A stretch of 64,000 bases of DNA, taken from the NCBI GenBank assembly GCA_013368325.1, contig JAACJK010000172.1, forward strand, positions 186,001 through 250,000. The letters are read 5' to 3'. The notes beneath the pieces are model-generated. The model saw only the letters and a program-made list of their open reading frames with translations. It did no database searches and had not been told where the DNA came from. Positions 33,505 to 46,126 of the stretch are shown piece by piece. Numbering within the stretch: position 1 is the stretch's first letter; each line of letters starts with the position of its first letter. The position numbers were made by a program, and so were the translations under genes. Source of the stretch: Ephemerocybe angulata (Eukaryota; Basidiomycota; Agaricomycetes; Agaricales; Psathyrellaceae).

Positions 33505-35392
33505 ATGCCGCCGGACGTCCCCTCGTTCCCCGCCCTTCTTAGGCCTGGCCATATTGCGAGCTCGAGACGATGCTTGACTGGTATGTGCTCAATACCCGCG
33601 GTTTAAGCGCCATGCGTTCTCAGGGACTGATTCCGTGATTTAGCGCTCCCGGCTTCGCAGACTGAGATGGATGCATCACGGTAAGAGACACCCTCGCTCA
33701 GCTCTCTGCGCAGGCTGGTAGGCTGCTCCTTGGGTGGCTTGCATGGTCGAAGCAGCCTGGGCAGCCCAGCTGGACGCGATCTGTCGGCATATGCTGAATA
33801 TCGTCGCAACAGGCTCGGACTTGTGTACTATTGCTTTGGATCTATCGATCTCCTCTGTGCTATGGAGGAGATACCCGACTCGAACAAAGAGGCGTGGAGG
33901 GAGTGGATCTGGGAGCAACAGCAAACAAGTAAGTCGGCCTCGCGAAACGAGCACTTTTATCACGTCGTTCTATCTGTCGAGGGCGCATCGCTGAACGTTC
34001 GCCGCTCAATAGAAAGCGAAACGGGGTCTGGCTTCCGAACAGGGACGTTCATGACCCCCGCTACCCCAGAAGTATGTTTACGTCTACACCTATGGGCTGG
34101 CTAAGTACTGACATCAACGCTCTCCTTCCGTTAGCAAACGGAAGCAGAGCAAACCCCCTCGTATGCAAATTACGATTCGCCCCATATTATCATGACGTAC
34201 GTTGCGCTGCTCATCCTCGCCATGCTGCGCGATGACTTCTCGCGACTGGACCGACGGGGCATTGTCAAGTTCCTTGGGTCCTGCCAGAGACCCGATGGAA
34301 GGTATGGAACACATTTCCTAGCTTGAAGGGTAGCGGAACGCTGATATTTACTCTCCTTATGTCTGTTCCTCGTTGTCCTCAGTTTCACTACGGTCCCTAG
34401 AGACGCTGAGCAGGACCTGCGTACTCTCTACTGCGCGTTCGCTATCTGCAGCCTTCTCGATGATTGGTCTGGAATCGATGTCGAACGTGCACTGACGTTT
34501 GTCGAGTCGTGTCGGGTGCGTACCTCATCCTTGTCCTCTTGTGTGCTTATCTGCTGGAGCCTACGTCCTAACCAAGTTTACCTCTTCAGACGTACGAAGG
34601 CGGGTATGGCCAATCCTCCTTTTGTGAAGGCCACGGTAAGATCGAGAGAAGGACGGCTTACGATCGACATGTCTGATTGTCCATCTTCATCTTCTTCCAG
34701 GTGGCATCACGTATATCGCTTTGGCCTCGATATACCTCGCTCCCCCAGAATACTCGAAGCACCATCTCACACCGGCGCAAAAGGCAGAAACGACGCGCTG
34801 GTTGCTCAACCTGCAGCACGAGTCCGGCGGATTCTGCGGGCGCACGAACAAGGAGGCTGACGCTTGCTACTGCTTCTGGAGCAGTGCCGCGCTGAAGGTA
34901 AGCAAGCGCTTAAACCACTTTCCCTTTGAGCCCAGAGCTTCAGCGCCACCCTCGCTCTGGTAAAGGGAACTCGAAAGATAAAGTCAGTTAGCTGACACGC
35001 TGTTTGTTCATCATCTCGACCAGATACTTGGCGCAGGCAACCTTTTCGATTCGACGAGGATGGCGGAGTATCTAGCAAGTTGCCAATTCAAGTTTGGGGG
35101 TATCGCGAAAGTCCCTGGGGAAACCTCCGGTCAGTACACTTTTTTTTCAACAATACCCCTCTCTAGTTAGCTGACCTTTGGCTTACTGGTACGGCAAATT
35201 TTATGCCGCATTTAATCAGACCCATACCACACATACCTTTCTTTGGCAGCGCTGGCACTCTACCCACCCGATCTGGACGAGTCCGACGCGAATGCGGCCA
35301 CATGGAAACTCGATCCTCTGGATGTTCTGATAAACGCCAGAGAGTCGACTGCTGCCTGGGCACGTCAATATATTCCTGGCCCTCGATCTTAG
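33505..35392 (+). CDS. CDC43: Geranylgeranyltransferase type I beta subunit
   Basis: This is the catalytic beta subunit that, with the RAM2-type alpha subunit, attaches geranylgeranyl to CaaL proteins such as Rho1 and Cdc42 in the cytosol. The start at 33505 reads MPPDVPSFPALLRPGHIASS and is followed by RLGLVYYCFGSIDLLCAMEE. The alpha-alpha barrel repeats are visible: GIVKFLGSCQRPDGSFTTVP, LTFVESCRTYEGGYGQSSFC, WLLNLQHESGGFCGRTNKEA and YLASCQFKFGGIAKVPGETS. The zinc ligands expected in the family are present: Asp and Cys in KEADACYCFW, and His in DPYHTYLSLAALAL. Eight or so short introns keep the frame. It ends ARQYIPGPRS, TAG at 35390-35392. The protein lacks the longer N-terminus of farnesyltransferase beta. 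Gly-Phe-Cys-Gly-Arg favours GGTase-I over Rab GGTase. Confidence 0.92.
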
Positions 35393-36098
35393 CTACTTCT
35401 TGCATCCACTGTCCTCGGAAACAACGGGCGCAGTCAAGGCTTTGACTCACCGATCTCGTGGCATATAATATTTCATAGTCTCATTTCCATATGTACGATT
35501 AATCTATCCTGGACTGGTGGCACATTTCTTCAATATATCGTTCTTCCTAGATCTTACTAGTAGATGTGGTAGACTGATGCTGTCTTTAAAAAGATGAAGG
35601 TGAGCGGGAACGACTCCACTGGACAAACTTGGAAGGCGATTTCCTCGGCGTCCACAATGCAGTGATAATTTTTAGTTCAGCATTGTGAGCAAATTGTGAG
35701 TTGCCGAGCTTCGCGTATGAACGGGAGCGACAAACTTTGCTTTGATCGTTCCGTATGAAGCATATCGGTATGACCTCATGTGCCCTGGCGCAAGCCTCCC
35801 AGACTGTATCTGGAACCTGCGTCCCGACGTCCTGTCACGTCCATGAGATGACCAGTCATTAACCCCCACAGCCGGTCCAAGCGGATGGCACCTTGCGATC
35901 GAAATTAGATCGTCGGCTAACGAGTGGATGGCCGATGGCCATAAGCACAGCCAAGCACCCACTGGGATCCACTTGCACAATGTTTTTGGCTTTCAAGCTG
36001 CTGCGTACAGTAGACAGTGGTGCAAGAAAGCAGATTGAACTCCGCAAAAAAATCGATGCGTCGAACGACCCTACATCAATCGACAGTCAACCCAAACG
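35393..36098. other. Convergent intergenic region
   Basis: About 700 bp between the 3' ends of GGTase-I beta (+) and the SLP1-like gene (-). No coding segment recognised. Confidence 0.4.
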
Positions 36099-39051
36099 TT
36101 AACGAGATACATCGACCTCGGAGTTGTCGCCAGAGCCATCCCCAAAGTCCGACTCCACCACACTATCCGTGTCGGCCCAATTGCTCTCTGTATCCCTGTC
36201 ATCTCCACTGAAAGAAAACATTCGCAAAGGGGCCCTTCTTCCCTTCTCATCCTCGAGAACAGCCAGTTCACCCTCCCGATACTTCTGCTTCCCCAATCCG
36301 GGGGCTGGGAAGGTCCCCGATCGCGCCGGCGCGGAGAAAGGGTCGTCAGTAGGATATTCTCTAGGAAAGGTAAACGAGTTCTCGTCCCGTTCTACCCTTG
36401 GGCTAGCCTGAGGATTGGGCGCTTTGACGGGGTGAAGATGGGCACTCCTTGCCCACTTCTTTGCGCCTTTTGACGGCATAATCCCAGGGAAGAAACTCGA
36501 TTGGTTCCCCTGGGAGCGCGACGGTTGGAGAAGCTGGGGTCGTAGATGCGCGGCACGGATAGGTGTCGGTGTACCCGATCGCTGCGGGCCTGCCGTTTGT
36601 GGAGTTCGTTTCGCAGATGCAGGTGCACCACCTGCACGAAGGGAAGGAGTTCTCGATCGAGTCGCGGAGAGCTTTTTCTGTCTCGCTCGATATTCCGATG
36701 GTAAAGGTGCCGTGTTTAGCTGGATCTCTTCAAGTGGTGGCTTTCTCCAACGGGTATCATCAGACCGAGGGAAGTGTATTTTATCGGCTGGCATTGAAAA
36801 GTGAGTATGATAACTGAGACGAATGGAGTGAGACGCTCACGATGGGCGGGTTTGGACGGTGAAACAGATCTGGACTTGCCAGGTTTAGCTCGAACAGGGC
36901 TGCTCGAAGTTCTCTTCACAAAGCGACTCCAGTCGCCGCTTAGGCTGAGGTGCCTTCTGCCCCACTCGCGTACACCAGTGCGCCCTGCAACTACAACCGG
37001 TTCCCCTCTTGAACCTCGGGTCAGGCCCATGAAGATCAATACAGCCAGAAGGAGGCAAAGTTGGAACACCCCCAGGCGCTTTTCCAAAACGATCTATAAG
37101 GGAATTTTTGTAAGCGAAAAAGGCGAACCTGACTTTACAGATGTACGAACCTCCTCAGCCAGATGATCAACTTTTGACCTGAGCTGGTTGTAGTCAATCA
37201 CCATCTGCATCTTCTCCTTCTCCCACTGCCCTGCAGTTTTCTGGTATGTGGTCTTCTGTGAGCGGGTCTAGATAAAAGCGTGTTTAGAAAAATTCTGTTA
37301 TGAACGGTATCGACTTACAATAGCCTCCAGACGCCCTATGTCCTCGCCTAACCGCTTGATAAGATCACGGAGGGCTCCATTTTGCTGGTCGATATATCGC
37401 GTATAAAGAGTGTGGTTGGCTTCAATTGCACTAAGACGATTCATGATTGTGCGGTATATCGATTCACCACCGCCAGAGGGTAAGGGTGGTGCGTGTACGG
37501 GTGGTGGAGGGGACACAGGGACGCCGGAAGATGCTGCACTTGCTAATGTAATGGGTGATGAAGCCGACGTAGTGGAACGGGTGCTTGAAGTCGAAAAAGT
37601 TCCATTAGCATCGACTTGGGAGGTCGTGGGCCGAGCGGTTGCGGTGGTATTCGGAGCTTTAGTTGAAGATGGTGAGCTAGGAGATGCAAGGGACGTCGTG
37701 CCTGAGGATGCCGCTGGTGCTTGAGATATTGAGGAGGGGGGATGCGCAGGAGAGGGAGAAGTAACCATATCGGTTGAGTGTAGTACTTGTGTTTGAGACG
37801 TTGAAATGATGTCATGAGAGTCGTTAAAGTCAGGATGGGTATCGTTTGTCAAAGGAGAAAGGGTCGATTCAATATCATTCGGTGTCGGTACCTCGGTCGT
37901 GCCTTTAGAAGGAGGTGAGGCGGGCCCAAGAATGATGGGCTGAGTTGGGTCCGGTGTAATGGGAATCATAGACGTAGTCGTGGTGTCATTAGGGATTTCG
38001 CCAGCAATTGTGATAGGGGTGGAGTTGGATCTGAGGGAGTCCGTTGTGATAGGTAGGGCCACCTTGGCTGCCTTTGCGTATTCAACCTCTTTGGCCTTGC
38101 TTTCAGCCTCCCAAAGTTCCCACTTCCACTTTTCCAAGTGAGTCAAACCGTACACTCGAAGAAGTGAAAGAGGGCAGTAGTACTCATTCCCATAATGGGA
38201 GTGGAAGTCGATGCGAATATAGCGATAGAAGTCGCTTAAGGTTCCGGGAGTGTGGAAAGACTGTAGGGATTATGTTAGGATATGTCTCTAATGACGAGTC
38301 AAACACTTACTTGTACCCCTCGAATGTTCTTGGCTCGGTAGGTTCCAGCGTCTTGCCAAGGCCCGTTATAGGTCTTGGCCACGCTCACTGCGAAGTCCTT
38401 AAACACCCCGCTAAAGAACTCGAAATTGGCCAGCTGGACAGTGTCGATGCGTATATCCTCGCATAGCTCGACTACGACGAACTGTTGGACGTTGCGCGTG
38501 TTGCAGGGGCTGAGCATATACCGATCTTTCTTGGACGACAATATTGAGGACGAAGACTTGGCACCCTTGTGTGCAGTATGTACTCGCGCAGAACAATCCA
38601 AGCTTGCGTAATTGAAGCGGTCGGTGATTGGAACCCTGAAGTGTGGTGACAGGGTCTCCGTAGGTTGCGTCCCACTCTCCGGCATTGCTTGAGACGACAA
38701 AGTAAGATCATCGGGCATGGTGCTCCCCTCCTTGGATTCCTTGCTCCGTGTTTGCTCTCCGGTGGGGTCCCTTTCAGTACCGGGGATATGGGCGCCTTTA
38801 TCTGTGGCGTCCGAACTAGCGCCTGCCTGCACTTGCGATTGCTTCGCCTTCCACTCTTCGAATGAAAGCAGAACATCTTGTTCGGCAGACTCTGAAGGCG
38901 GCGATGCATTAAGGCAGCATATTGGTGGCTCGGCTTTTGGTGGTTTGCGCTGCACAATATGCCTGAATGGGTCGTTCAAAGAGGTAGGTTCCGCGTGCGC
39001 GACAGTTGCGAGGAGCAGAGCAAGAAGGCCAAGGGGCAGTCTCCCAAGCAT
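36099..39051 (-). CDS. SLP1: SUN-like domain protein, SLP1 type
   Basis: Slp1/Osteopotentia proteins are ER membrane proteins with a lumenal SUN-like domain that protect folding membrane proteins (family knowledge). The start at 39051 reads MLGRLPLGLLALLLATVAHA, a clear cleaved signal peptide. A conserved DVLLSFEEWKAKQ segment, typical of the group, precedes the SUN-like domain: RFNYASLDCSARVHTAHKGA, SKKDRYMLSPCNTRNVQQFV, IRIDTVQLANFEFFSGVFKD, PWQDAGTYRAKNIRGVQSFH and FYRYIRIDFHSHYGNEYYCP, then LSLLRVYGLTHLEKWKWE. A Ser/Thr/Pro-rich stretch follows, then heptad-like TIMNRLSAIEANHTLYTRYI and a second coiled segment. One membrane span (LGVFQLCLLLAVLIFMGL near 37040-37075) comes next. A cytoplasmic tail rich in basic and Ser residues ends SEVDVSR, TAA at 36099-36101. 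Confidence 0.9.
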
Positions 39052-39656
39052 GAGGGATGTTCAGGCCTGGAGACGACGGAGATAGGTTATGAGGCCAGTT
39101 TTTCGGTGTCGGCGGCGTACGATGTGGTGTTTCTCTTCGTCAAGGATGGGGTCGACAGTGGACACGTCTGTACCACGACTGTAGTGGTGTTTCAAACGAA
39201 ATAATAATGCCTCCGAGGCCGTCATTGATTCGGGCCCGTGCGTGCGAATATTCTCATTCCGGCAGTCTCGCTGCCGAGCTCCGGTTAGGGGCTCTGAGCC
39301 CGACTTGTTCTCCTCCTCTCTGCAGCCTCGAACTGGAGGGATGTTAGACCGATTTAAAGGTCTCCTACGGGAGCTCTAGATCAGCATTCCCAGGCATTCA
39401 GCTGCGCGATGAGAGACTAGATCGTTACTAGAATCAAACTAGATTCTTCCACTCTCATGTCCGTCAACGACCTGCAAGATATCTTCCGCCATCTCCACGC
39501 AGCCAGCATCAGATGATTGAGAATTAGACCCCCTGATACAAAACATGACACCAATATAAATACCCTTAAGGATGGTGAGCTTACTTCTTCCTATACTACG
39601 GAAGATTCCCTGCTTACCATTTAACCTGTGCCTCACCCTCCAAAGCGGCCATCTAG
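39052..39656. other. Divergent promoter, SLP1-like / FMN oxidase
   Basis: About 600 bp between divergent start codons. No ORF is supported. TATAAATACC at about 39555-39564 lies some 95 bp before the FMN oxidase ATG and may be its TATA box. Confidence 0.45.
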
Positions 39657-41355
39657 ATGTCGGGATTCAACAGCGCTCTCGAAGAAAACATTGATAACCC
39701 ATGGAAGGCATACATGGGTGTGATCTATCAGGGCCGTAAACCACCCGCCCCCCTTGGAACGGTCACCTTCGAAGAGATAGAGGCTCAGGCGAAGGAGAAG
39801 CTGAAGGATGTCCCTGGTAATGTTCACCGCATCCTTTGCCCGTCTAATATGTCTAACGCCCGGGCGGGCGCTTCTTCCAGGAGCATTTATGTACGCTGGA
39901 GGCAGCGCCGGCACCAACTCTACCTATCGAGCCAACCAAAGAGCGTTCGATAAGTGGGCAATCATTCCGCGCATGCTTAGAGATGTGACAAACCGAACCC
40001 TAGAGGTGCGAGCTTGCCCAGGTAGTCCTAGCGCCCAGAGCACTGACAGCCCTTTCAGACCACCTTGTTTGGCAAGAAATTGACGTCCCCATTGCTCCTG
40101 GCGCCTATCGGCGTCCAAAACATATTTTGCGCTGATGGTGAGATTGCCGCTGCGAAGGCGGCTAAGAAGCTCGGTATCCCTATCGTTCTGAGCACCGCTG
40201 CTTCACGCACGATCGAAGAGGTCGCCGAAGCAAACGAGGATGGGCATCGCTGGTTCCAACTTTACTGGTAAGTAAGCGGGGTAGCTAAGAAATGGGCAGG
40301 AACTCACATTATCCGTACAGGCCACGAACCAATGAGGTGACCGTTTCCGTTCTCAACCGGGCCAAGGAGGCGGGGTACACTGCGCTCGTTGTCACTCTGG
40401 ACACGACCATCATTGGCTGGAGACCACACGACCTCGACCGCTCCTACCTTCCATTCGTCCATGGAATAGGTGTGCAAGTGGGCGCTTCCGACCCGGTCTT
40501 CATGGCCCGGTACAATAAGCAGCCCATCACCCAGACCGACATTCCATTCCCCTATGACTCGGATAAGCTAGATGCGGCCTTCGCAGCAGGCGATAGCAAA
40601 GTGCAAGAAGCCGTCTTCGTTGGAATTGAATGGATGAAGGAGGCGAACTCGGGAATCTTCCGCACATGGGAGGATCTTAATTTCCTCAGAGAGAACTGGG
40701 AAGGCCCGCTACTGGTCAAGGGAATTCAATGCCTTGAGGTCCGTATGCCGTCATCTCTATCGTTCCACCGTATCTCCCCATTCTCGGGACGTTCTACAAG
40801 TGGACACGGAACTAACTTGACAATGAATAGGACGCTGAGAAGGCTTTGCAATTCGGAGTGGACGGCATCGTCGTTAGTAACCACGGAGGCCGTCAAGTAG
40901 ACGGCGCCATTCCATCTCTATACGCCCTAGAGCACATAATGAAATCGGAGAAAATCCGCGCCGCTCAGAGATGCGGCGTCCTCACCGTCCTTTTCGACTC
41001 GGGAATCAGGACAGGAAGTGACATCATCAAAGCAATTGCGTTGGGCGCGCAGGCCGTTTTCCGTAAGTTCCCTTTCTCTTCATGTTGCGGGCATGCGCAG
41101 CGAGTGCATACTGTATACTGACGACATTGATCCCCTCATGCACACCTTTCTGTTGGTGCTCCCTTGTGTTTTCTTTCTCTGACAGTCGGCCGACCGTATG
41201 TCTATGGTGCTATTCTGGGAGGCCAAGCTGGAATTGAGCAAGTGATCAAACACACGCTGGCGGATTTGGACACAAATCTTGTGCTCTCAGGTTACAAGGA
41301 TCTAAGTGAAATCCAAGGCAAAGGGGAGGAAATCCTGATGAGGCTAGATCTGTAG
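39657..41355 (+). CDS. FMN-dependent alpha-hydroxyacid oxidase/dehydrogenase
   Basis: This is a TIM-barrel flavoenzyme that oxidises an L-2-hydroxyacid such as lactate to the 2-oxoacid. The start at 39657 reads MSGFNSALEENIDNPWKAYM. There is no cytochrome b5 domain and no mitochondrial leader, so it is not a classic cytochrome b2. Landmarks: AFMYAGGSAGTNSTYRANQR (active Tyr), KLTSPLLLAPIGVQNIF, RWFQLYWPRTNEVTVSVLNR, YTALVVTLDTTIIGWRPHDL, GPLLVKGIQCLEDAEKAL (flavin Lys), DGIVVSNHGGRQVDGA (catalytic His and FMN/substrate Arg), VLFDSGIRTGSDIIKAIALG and GRPYVYGAILGGQAGIEQVI. It ends EILMRLDL, TAG at 41353-41355. The length and sequence style are closer to lactate 2-monooxygenase-like fungal proteins. 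Substrate is not determined. It converges with ALG11, 235 bp away. Confidence 0.9.
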
Positions 41356-41590
41356 GATTGAAGGTGTCACGGTAGTGTACAGCATACAATCATGTTTGCC
41401 GACTTCCAAGACAAGTCCAGGCTGGGATTCCCGTGGTTTTGTCAAGTTCGCACCCAGGTACCAAGGGTAATATTTGATGTGACTGTTCGAAGAGAGGTAT
41501 TTGCCATTTGCAAGATGCTGGGGTGGTTCCATTCCCGACCTTACGCAATGCCTTGGGGGTCGTGGTTGCATGCAGGTTCTATTCGACATA

Positions 41591-43722
41591 TTAACTTGGA
41601 CGAACATAACGATCCCACCGACTAGCGTCAAAGCCCTTTTCGAACTCAGCCTCCGAGAATGTTTGCACTGCCCAAGTGCGGGCCCTGCGCCGCATTGCTA
41701 GGTCCTCGTCAGCAGAAAGCGAAAGGACTCTGTGAAAGGCTTCTGAGAATTCTGTCGGGGTCTTTGCGTGGTAGCCTATTTCAAAGGGAGAAGTTCCTGA
41801 GTCAATGCCGAGCAAATGTTGAAAGACCCACATACCCGTTATTTCACCTCCAAGTGGAACAACTATGTCTTTAAGAGGGCCACCGGATGCATGGGTTACC
41901 GGGATTACGCCTGCAGCCTATTCAATTGCATTAGCAAAGAAGGCAGAAACAGAGGCCGAGCAGAGATAGATCGACGGAAGGGCGGAAGGGACGGAAGAGC
42001 TGAGACTTGCCATGTACTCCACGATGTTGATACCGAAGTGTTCATCGACCATGGTGCTGAGTCCGACACTCGCTCTGGAGAGCCAATCCAACACGGTCGC
42101 GTACGGCGCGTTCACGATGAACTCGACATGGTCCTAAACAAATTCCAGTTAAAATCGGGCTCGTATATGGAACGAGTCTAACCAAATCAAGGCTCGCAGA
42201 TAGAGTGGACGATCTTGACATACTTCAATGCCGAGTTCCCCAACAAGCCCGCGTAGCTGGGCAACTCGGCCGGCGTCCCCTTCATTGCGACTGCCTCCAA
42301 TAAGCAAGAGGCGTACGCCCAGGTGCTTGTCTGTCTTGTACTCAGGGTGCTTCTCAAGAAGCTGGTGAAATGCGTGTATCTGAGCCGAGTGGTCCTTTTC
42401 CGGCCTTCAGAGTGTCGAGATAAGGATATGGTCATCGAATGGATAGCCGACATAACAGCTTACCGGAATTGGGCCAGGCTTAAGATAACGCGTTCCCGTT
42501 TCTCGAGACCAAATAAGGAGAGTTCTTTCGTGTCACACGGAGGGTATACGATCGTCGCGGATTTGGGAGCGTTGTTAGATGTGAAGAGCTTTAACAGGAC
42601 GAGTGGGGGAAGGAGATTGAGTATGTCCAAGATAGGGTTGGAATATTGGAGAATTGCGTCGATGTGCTCCTTTGTCCATGTCGAGTTAACCATTAGGAAA
42701 GATGCTGTCCGGAGGGACACGGCATAGTAGTACATGAAGAGCCGGTAGTATCTGTGCGGAAGTCACTTGGAGTCAGTTGAGTCGCAGTGCACAAATCAGC
42801 AGGAAGCTCACAGAAGCTTGGCCTGACTCAGGAATGCCGAGGAGGAGATGGAATCCGTGTTCGTATGCCAACGGGTTCGGGATTGCACTCGTTTCACCAT
42901 GTCTGTGCTGATTGTTGGATAGTGGACGTATGCTCCAATAGGTACCCTTCCAAGAAGAGACGCTATATGGAAGCTAAAAGCGTACCCCATTGTATCTGAG
43001 ATGGGACGTCATCGACCGAAGACTCCCGAACACCATATGAAGTGACATACCAATGTAAAGGTCAGGAATAAGCTTCGACATTGCTTCCCAGGCCAGCCAC
43101 ATAGATCCTATGCTCTGCCCAAGCAATGTTAATCTTGGCCATGCTGAGTCCTCGACCCAACGCCGGGAGTGCAGAAAGACAAACTCCAAGCTAGAATGAT
43201 CAAGTTCTATGTTGAATCGGGACTGAGTTTAGAGATGCACAGCAGGAGGTCAGAAGTCTATTGCAAGGCCCGGAGCAAAAAGAGCCCACTTGGACTTTGG
43301 CAAGAATCTCCTGTTTCGTGGCATCGGTATCACCGCTGTATACAACGCTAACAACGTTGGGCCTCGTTCTCTGAACGTGCGCAATCGCAGTCCAAAGCAC
43401 GCGCTCGCCCCCTCCACCCGCATTGCTGAGGTTTCCATAAGAGTCCGCAAACTGCTTTAAGATGACTTGCGCACCAGTAAGGGTGGAAGAAGCCCAGGAC
43501 AGTCTTGTCGTCATCTTCCTTATGACCCAAGCCTCGGAGTAGGTTGCGCCGATGGATTTTGTTCTGCTTACGCAGGCTCCAGCCGTACAATTGGATAGTT
43601 ATCCATACGAATATTGCACCCAGAGAGACCCCGTTTATGAAGAACATGGGTATCATCGCATGGCCGTTTGTGGTTGAAGTTGTCGTTCTGCGTGGACGAT
43701 CGTCATCGTCTCCGAACAACAC
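41591..43722 (-). CDS. ALG11: Alpha-1,2-mannosyltransferase ALG11
   Basis: ALG11 adds the fourth and fifth mannoses (alpha-1,2) to the dolichol-linked oligosaccharide from GDP-Man on the cytosolic ER face. The start at 43722 reads [16 protein letters not shown]. One N-terminal anchor follows, [20 protein letters not shown]. The GT-B fold shows [94 protein letters not shown] and [16 protein letters not shown]. It continues with [73 protein letters not shown] and [17 protein letters not shown]. These are the nucleotide-sugar Glu motif and the flanking family segments. It ends [15 protein letters not shown] at 41591-41593. There are numerous short introns; the gene looks intact. Confidence 0.93.
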
Positions 43723-44860
43723 GGCGTGAACGAGCGGCTTGACTCTGCCGGCCGGAATTTACCGGGCCGTCGTGGCGGTCAAGTTAAGCGCCGGCGTACT
43801 TTCGAGCCTTACGCAAGGCTTGTTTGGATTCTTTGGAGGCCTGATACGCGATGCTCCCGCAATCTAGACGCGCAGTTGCTAACGTTGGCCATCATCGACA
43901 CAAGTAATTTCAGGAGAAGCCGCGATAAGGTCTAGCCAAAAGCGCTCATCTATCATTAAAGATTCCTTGAATTAAGCCTTCCTTCCCGCAGGCAACAAAC
44001 GACCGCGGCAATAACGCTATTATTTCCCAAGACAATGGTAGCCCCTGTGCTGAGGGAGACACAAGGAGGTGCTGTTCAATCAAGGGGCTTGGGATGTCGA
44101 GTTAGCATTCCACAGCTAAGCGCCAGCCTCATGTTTTCAACGTGTTCGCTACCATCATCCCAAGTAACATATGCCACCATCATGTGGAGAGGAAGTAGAT
44201 GCGCAAGCTCAAATGAAGCAGGATCGCGCTCTGGGCGGGAGTTCAGCTCGGCTCATCCTAAATCCCCGATAATCGATGGGCAACGATAATGCGACATTCT
44301 CGTCCACAGTGCAGGCTGCGTGCGCGTGTGCTTAGGTATATCTGCAGCCCAATTCGCTAGATATATTTGCTGGAGATCAACTGTGACGAATAGGTGTACA
44401 CGGGATTCCAATGGAATCCGAACTCGGAGAATCCAACGACGCCGCCATGCACTGCTTTGGTCCCTCTTTACCGCCGCAGATTGGCGCCGGCGTCGTGCAT
44501 CCATGCCCCCTTAGTGGATTTGTAAAGTGACTTGGCATTTCTGACTTCCTCAGATCCATCTATATATGAAGGAACGCATAAAAAAAGCCAGCCTCAAGAA
44601 CCTGTCGCCCCTCCCATCTTCCCTTCGTCGTCCACATTATCCTGCCCCTTCCCATTCAATCTATTTCCTCTCCCATTCCGAGGAGTCCTCTCGGCTTCGA
44701 CCATTTTGGCCCCTAATCTCAGCATTTGCGCCGGATTGCCGTCATCATCACTTGCACTGGTCAGGTGTTTCCTTTCGAATCCCAGTTAGCGCCCGTCAAA
44801 ACTCACTTAAAAGGCGATGCCCACCTAGTCAGAATGGCCTTTCTTTACCCCCGACAGTGT
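43723..44860. other. Intergenic region
   Basis: About 1.1 kb upstream of ALG11 (-) and of the small membrane protein (+). TATATATGAAGG at about 44561-44572, followed by a C/T-rich leader, suggests the promoter and long 5' UTR of the latter. ORFs such as 44035-44289 show no domain. In-frame Met codons at 44834 and 44861 compete as starts of the next gene. Confidence 0.4.
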
Positions 44861-45434
44861 ATGGAGACACCACACAGCACATTTCTTCCCCGCCGAACTT
44901 TTGCTCTCTTCCTCGTCTGCACGGTTCTCATAGAATGGGCGAATGCGTTCGCCATCCCGCATGCCATGGGCGCGAGCCCCAGCGGCCCCTTCAGGAGGGG
45001 GACTATCGCTGGCCCCTCCGGTGCTCATAACACGACCAGGGAGATTGTGCGTGGGCTTTCGGTCATCCTGAGTGAGTGCATCTTGCCTGTTGCCTCGCTG
45101 TCATCGCTGACTCTTCGACTCAGTGACTGTTGCTGTGCTCATTGCCATTTACTTCTTATTCCGGCGCTCGCGGGAATGCCTCCGCCAACGTCGCCGTCGC
45201 CGTGGTCCTCAGATTGTCGTTCCTCCCTTCCTTCGGGACAGGCCCTCTGCCGGGGCCGTCCCCGTGGTGTTCTCCCCTAGGACCGTGGCAATCGTTGCGC
45301 AGAATCCTTTTGCGTACAGCACCCCTCCGTCGACGCACGCGGTTCCTCACTACATCGGCACTCACGTCCATCCGATGTCACCTTTGGCCGCTCCTCCCCC
45401 CGCATATTCTGCTGCTGCGGCATATCGTGCCTAG
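44861..45434 (+). CDS. Small single-pass membrane protein with PPxY tail
   Basis: Two exons. The first reads METPHSTFLPRRTFALFLVC and VLIEWANAFA, a likely signal peptide, followed by a short extracytosolic part with an N-glycosylation sequon (HNTTREI). A GT-AG intron (45072-45123) splits an ATG: A at the end of exon 1 and TG at the start of exon 2. The next segment is MTVAVLIAIYFLF, one membrane span followed by a strongly basic stop-transfer RRSRECLRQRRRRRG. The cytoplasmic tail is Pro/Ala/Val rich and ends AAPPPAYSAAAAYRA, TAG at 45432-45434. PPAY is a PPxY motif, the ligand of WW domains in Rsp5/Nedd4 ubiquitin ligases. The architecture resembles Rsp5 adaptor proteins, but no family was recognised by sequence. 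The alternative start at 44834 adds nine residues. Confidence 0.6.
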
Positions 45435-46126
45435 AGGGCGTGTTGATTCGGTAACATTGCCCAGTGGGCAGCGTCTGTGTCCTCCCATTTCCCTCTTGCT
45501 CACAGCCCATCGGCCTATTAGCTTGAGGCTGTGGCGCCTTTCCTTTATCTTTCGTCTTTGTTAATCTGCTTTCATTATTCGTTGTTGACTATCCTTCTTA
45601 GCGCGATACCCTTGTTATCCCTGTTTTCTTATCCATCGTCTCTTGTGGTTGGGCACTAGCATGCCCACTTCTTGCATGGCTCACGAACATGACTTAATGT
45701 ATCTCAGACTTTCTTCCTCTCAATTGCCTCCATTCTGCATAACAGTAATCCGTGTATTTGTACGACTTTTTAGACAGAACAGATAGTACCTCTCCGTAAT
45801 GTTACACATTAATTGCCTGCTTTATCTACCTGTCCTCTTGGCTCCTCTGACTCATGCACAGCACGTCGGAAGCGCAGCGCCTCTTTCAGGGGGTCAATGT
45901 ACAGCCCTTGAAAGCTTCAGCCAGCTTCAGCGCTAAACCGGCCGGCAGCTCTTCGGGCCGTCGCCATCATGTGAATTCGGGGCTTTCCCCACGTGAAGTG
46001 CTTTTCCATCCCGGCCACGACGACTAACGACCGTCAACGACGTTGCTGAGCGCAGGTCCTCAGTCCTCCAGTTCCAACATCTTGCTTAGCTTCTATTGTA
46101 TCTCACGCCCATAATCCTTGGATAGA
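45435..46126. other. Intergenic spacer
   Basis: About 690 bp between two plus-strand genes. T/C-rich 3' flank and then promoter; no ORF or motif supported. Confidence 0.4.
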
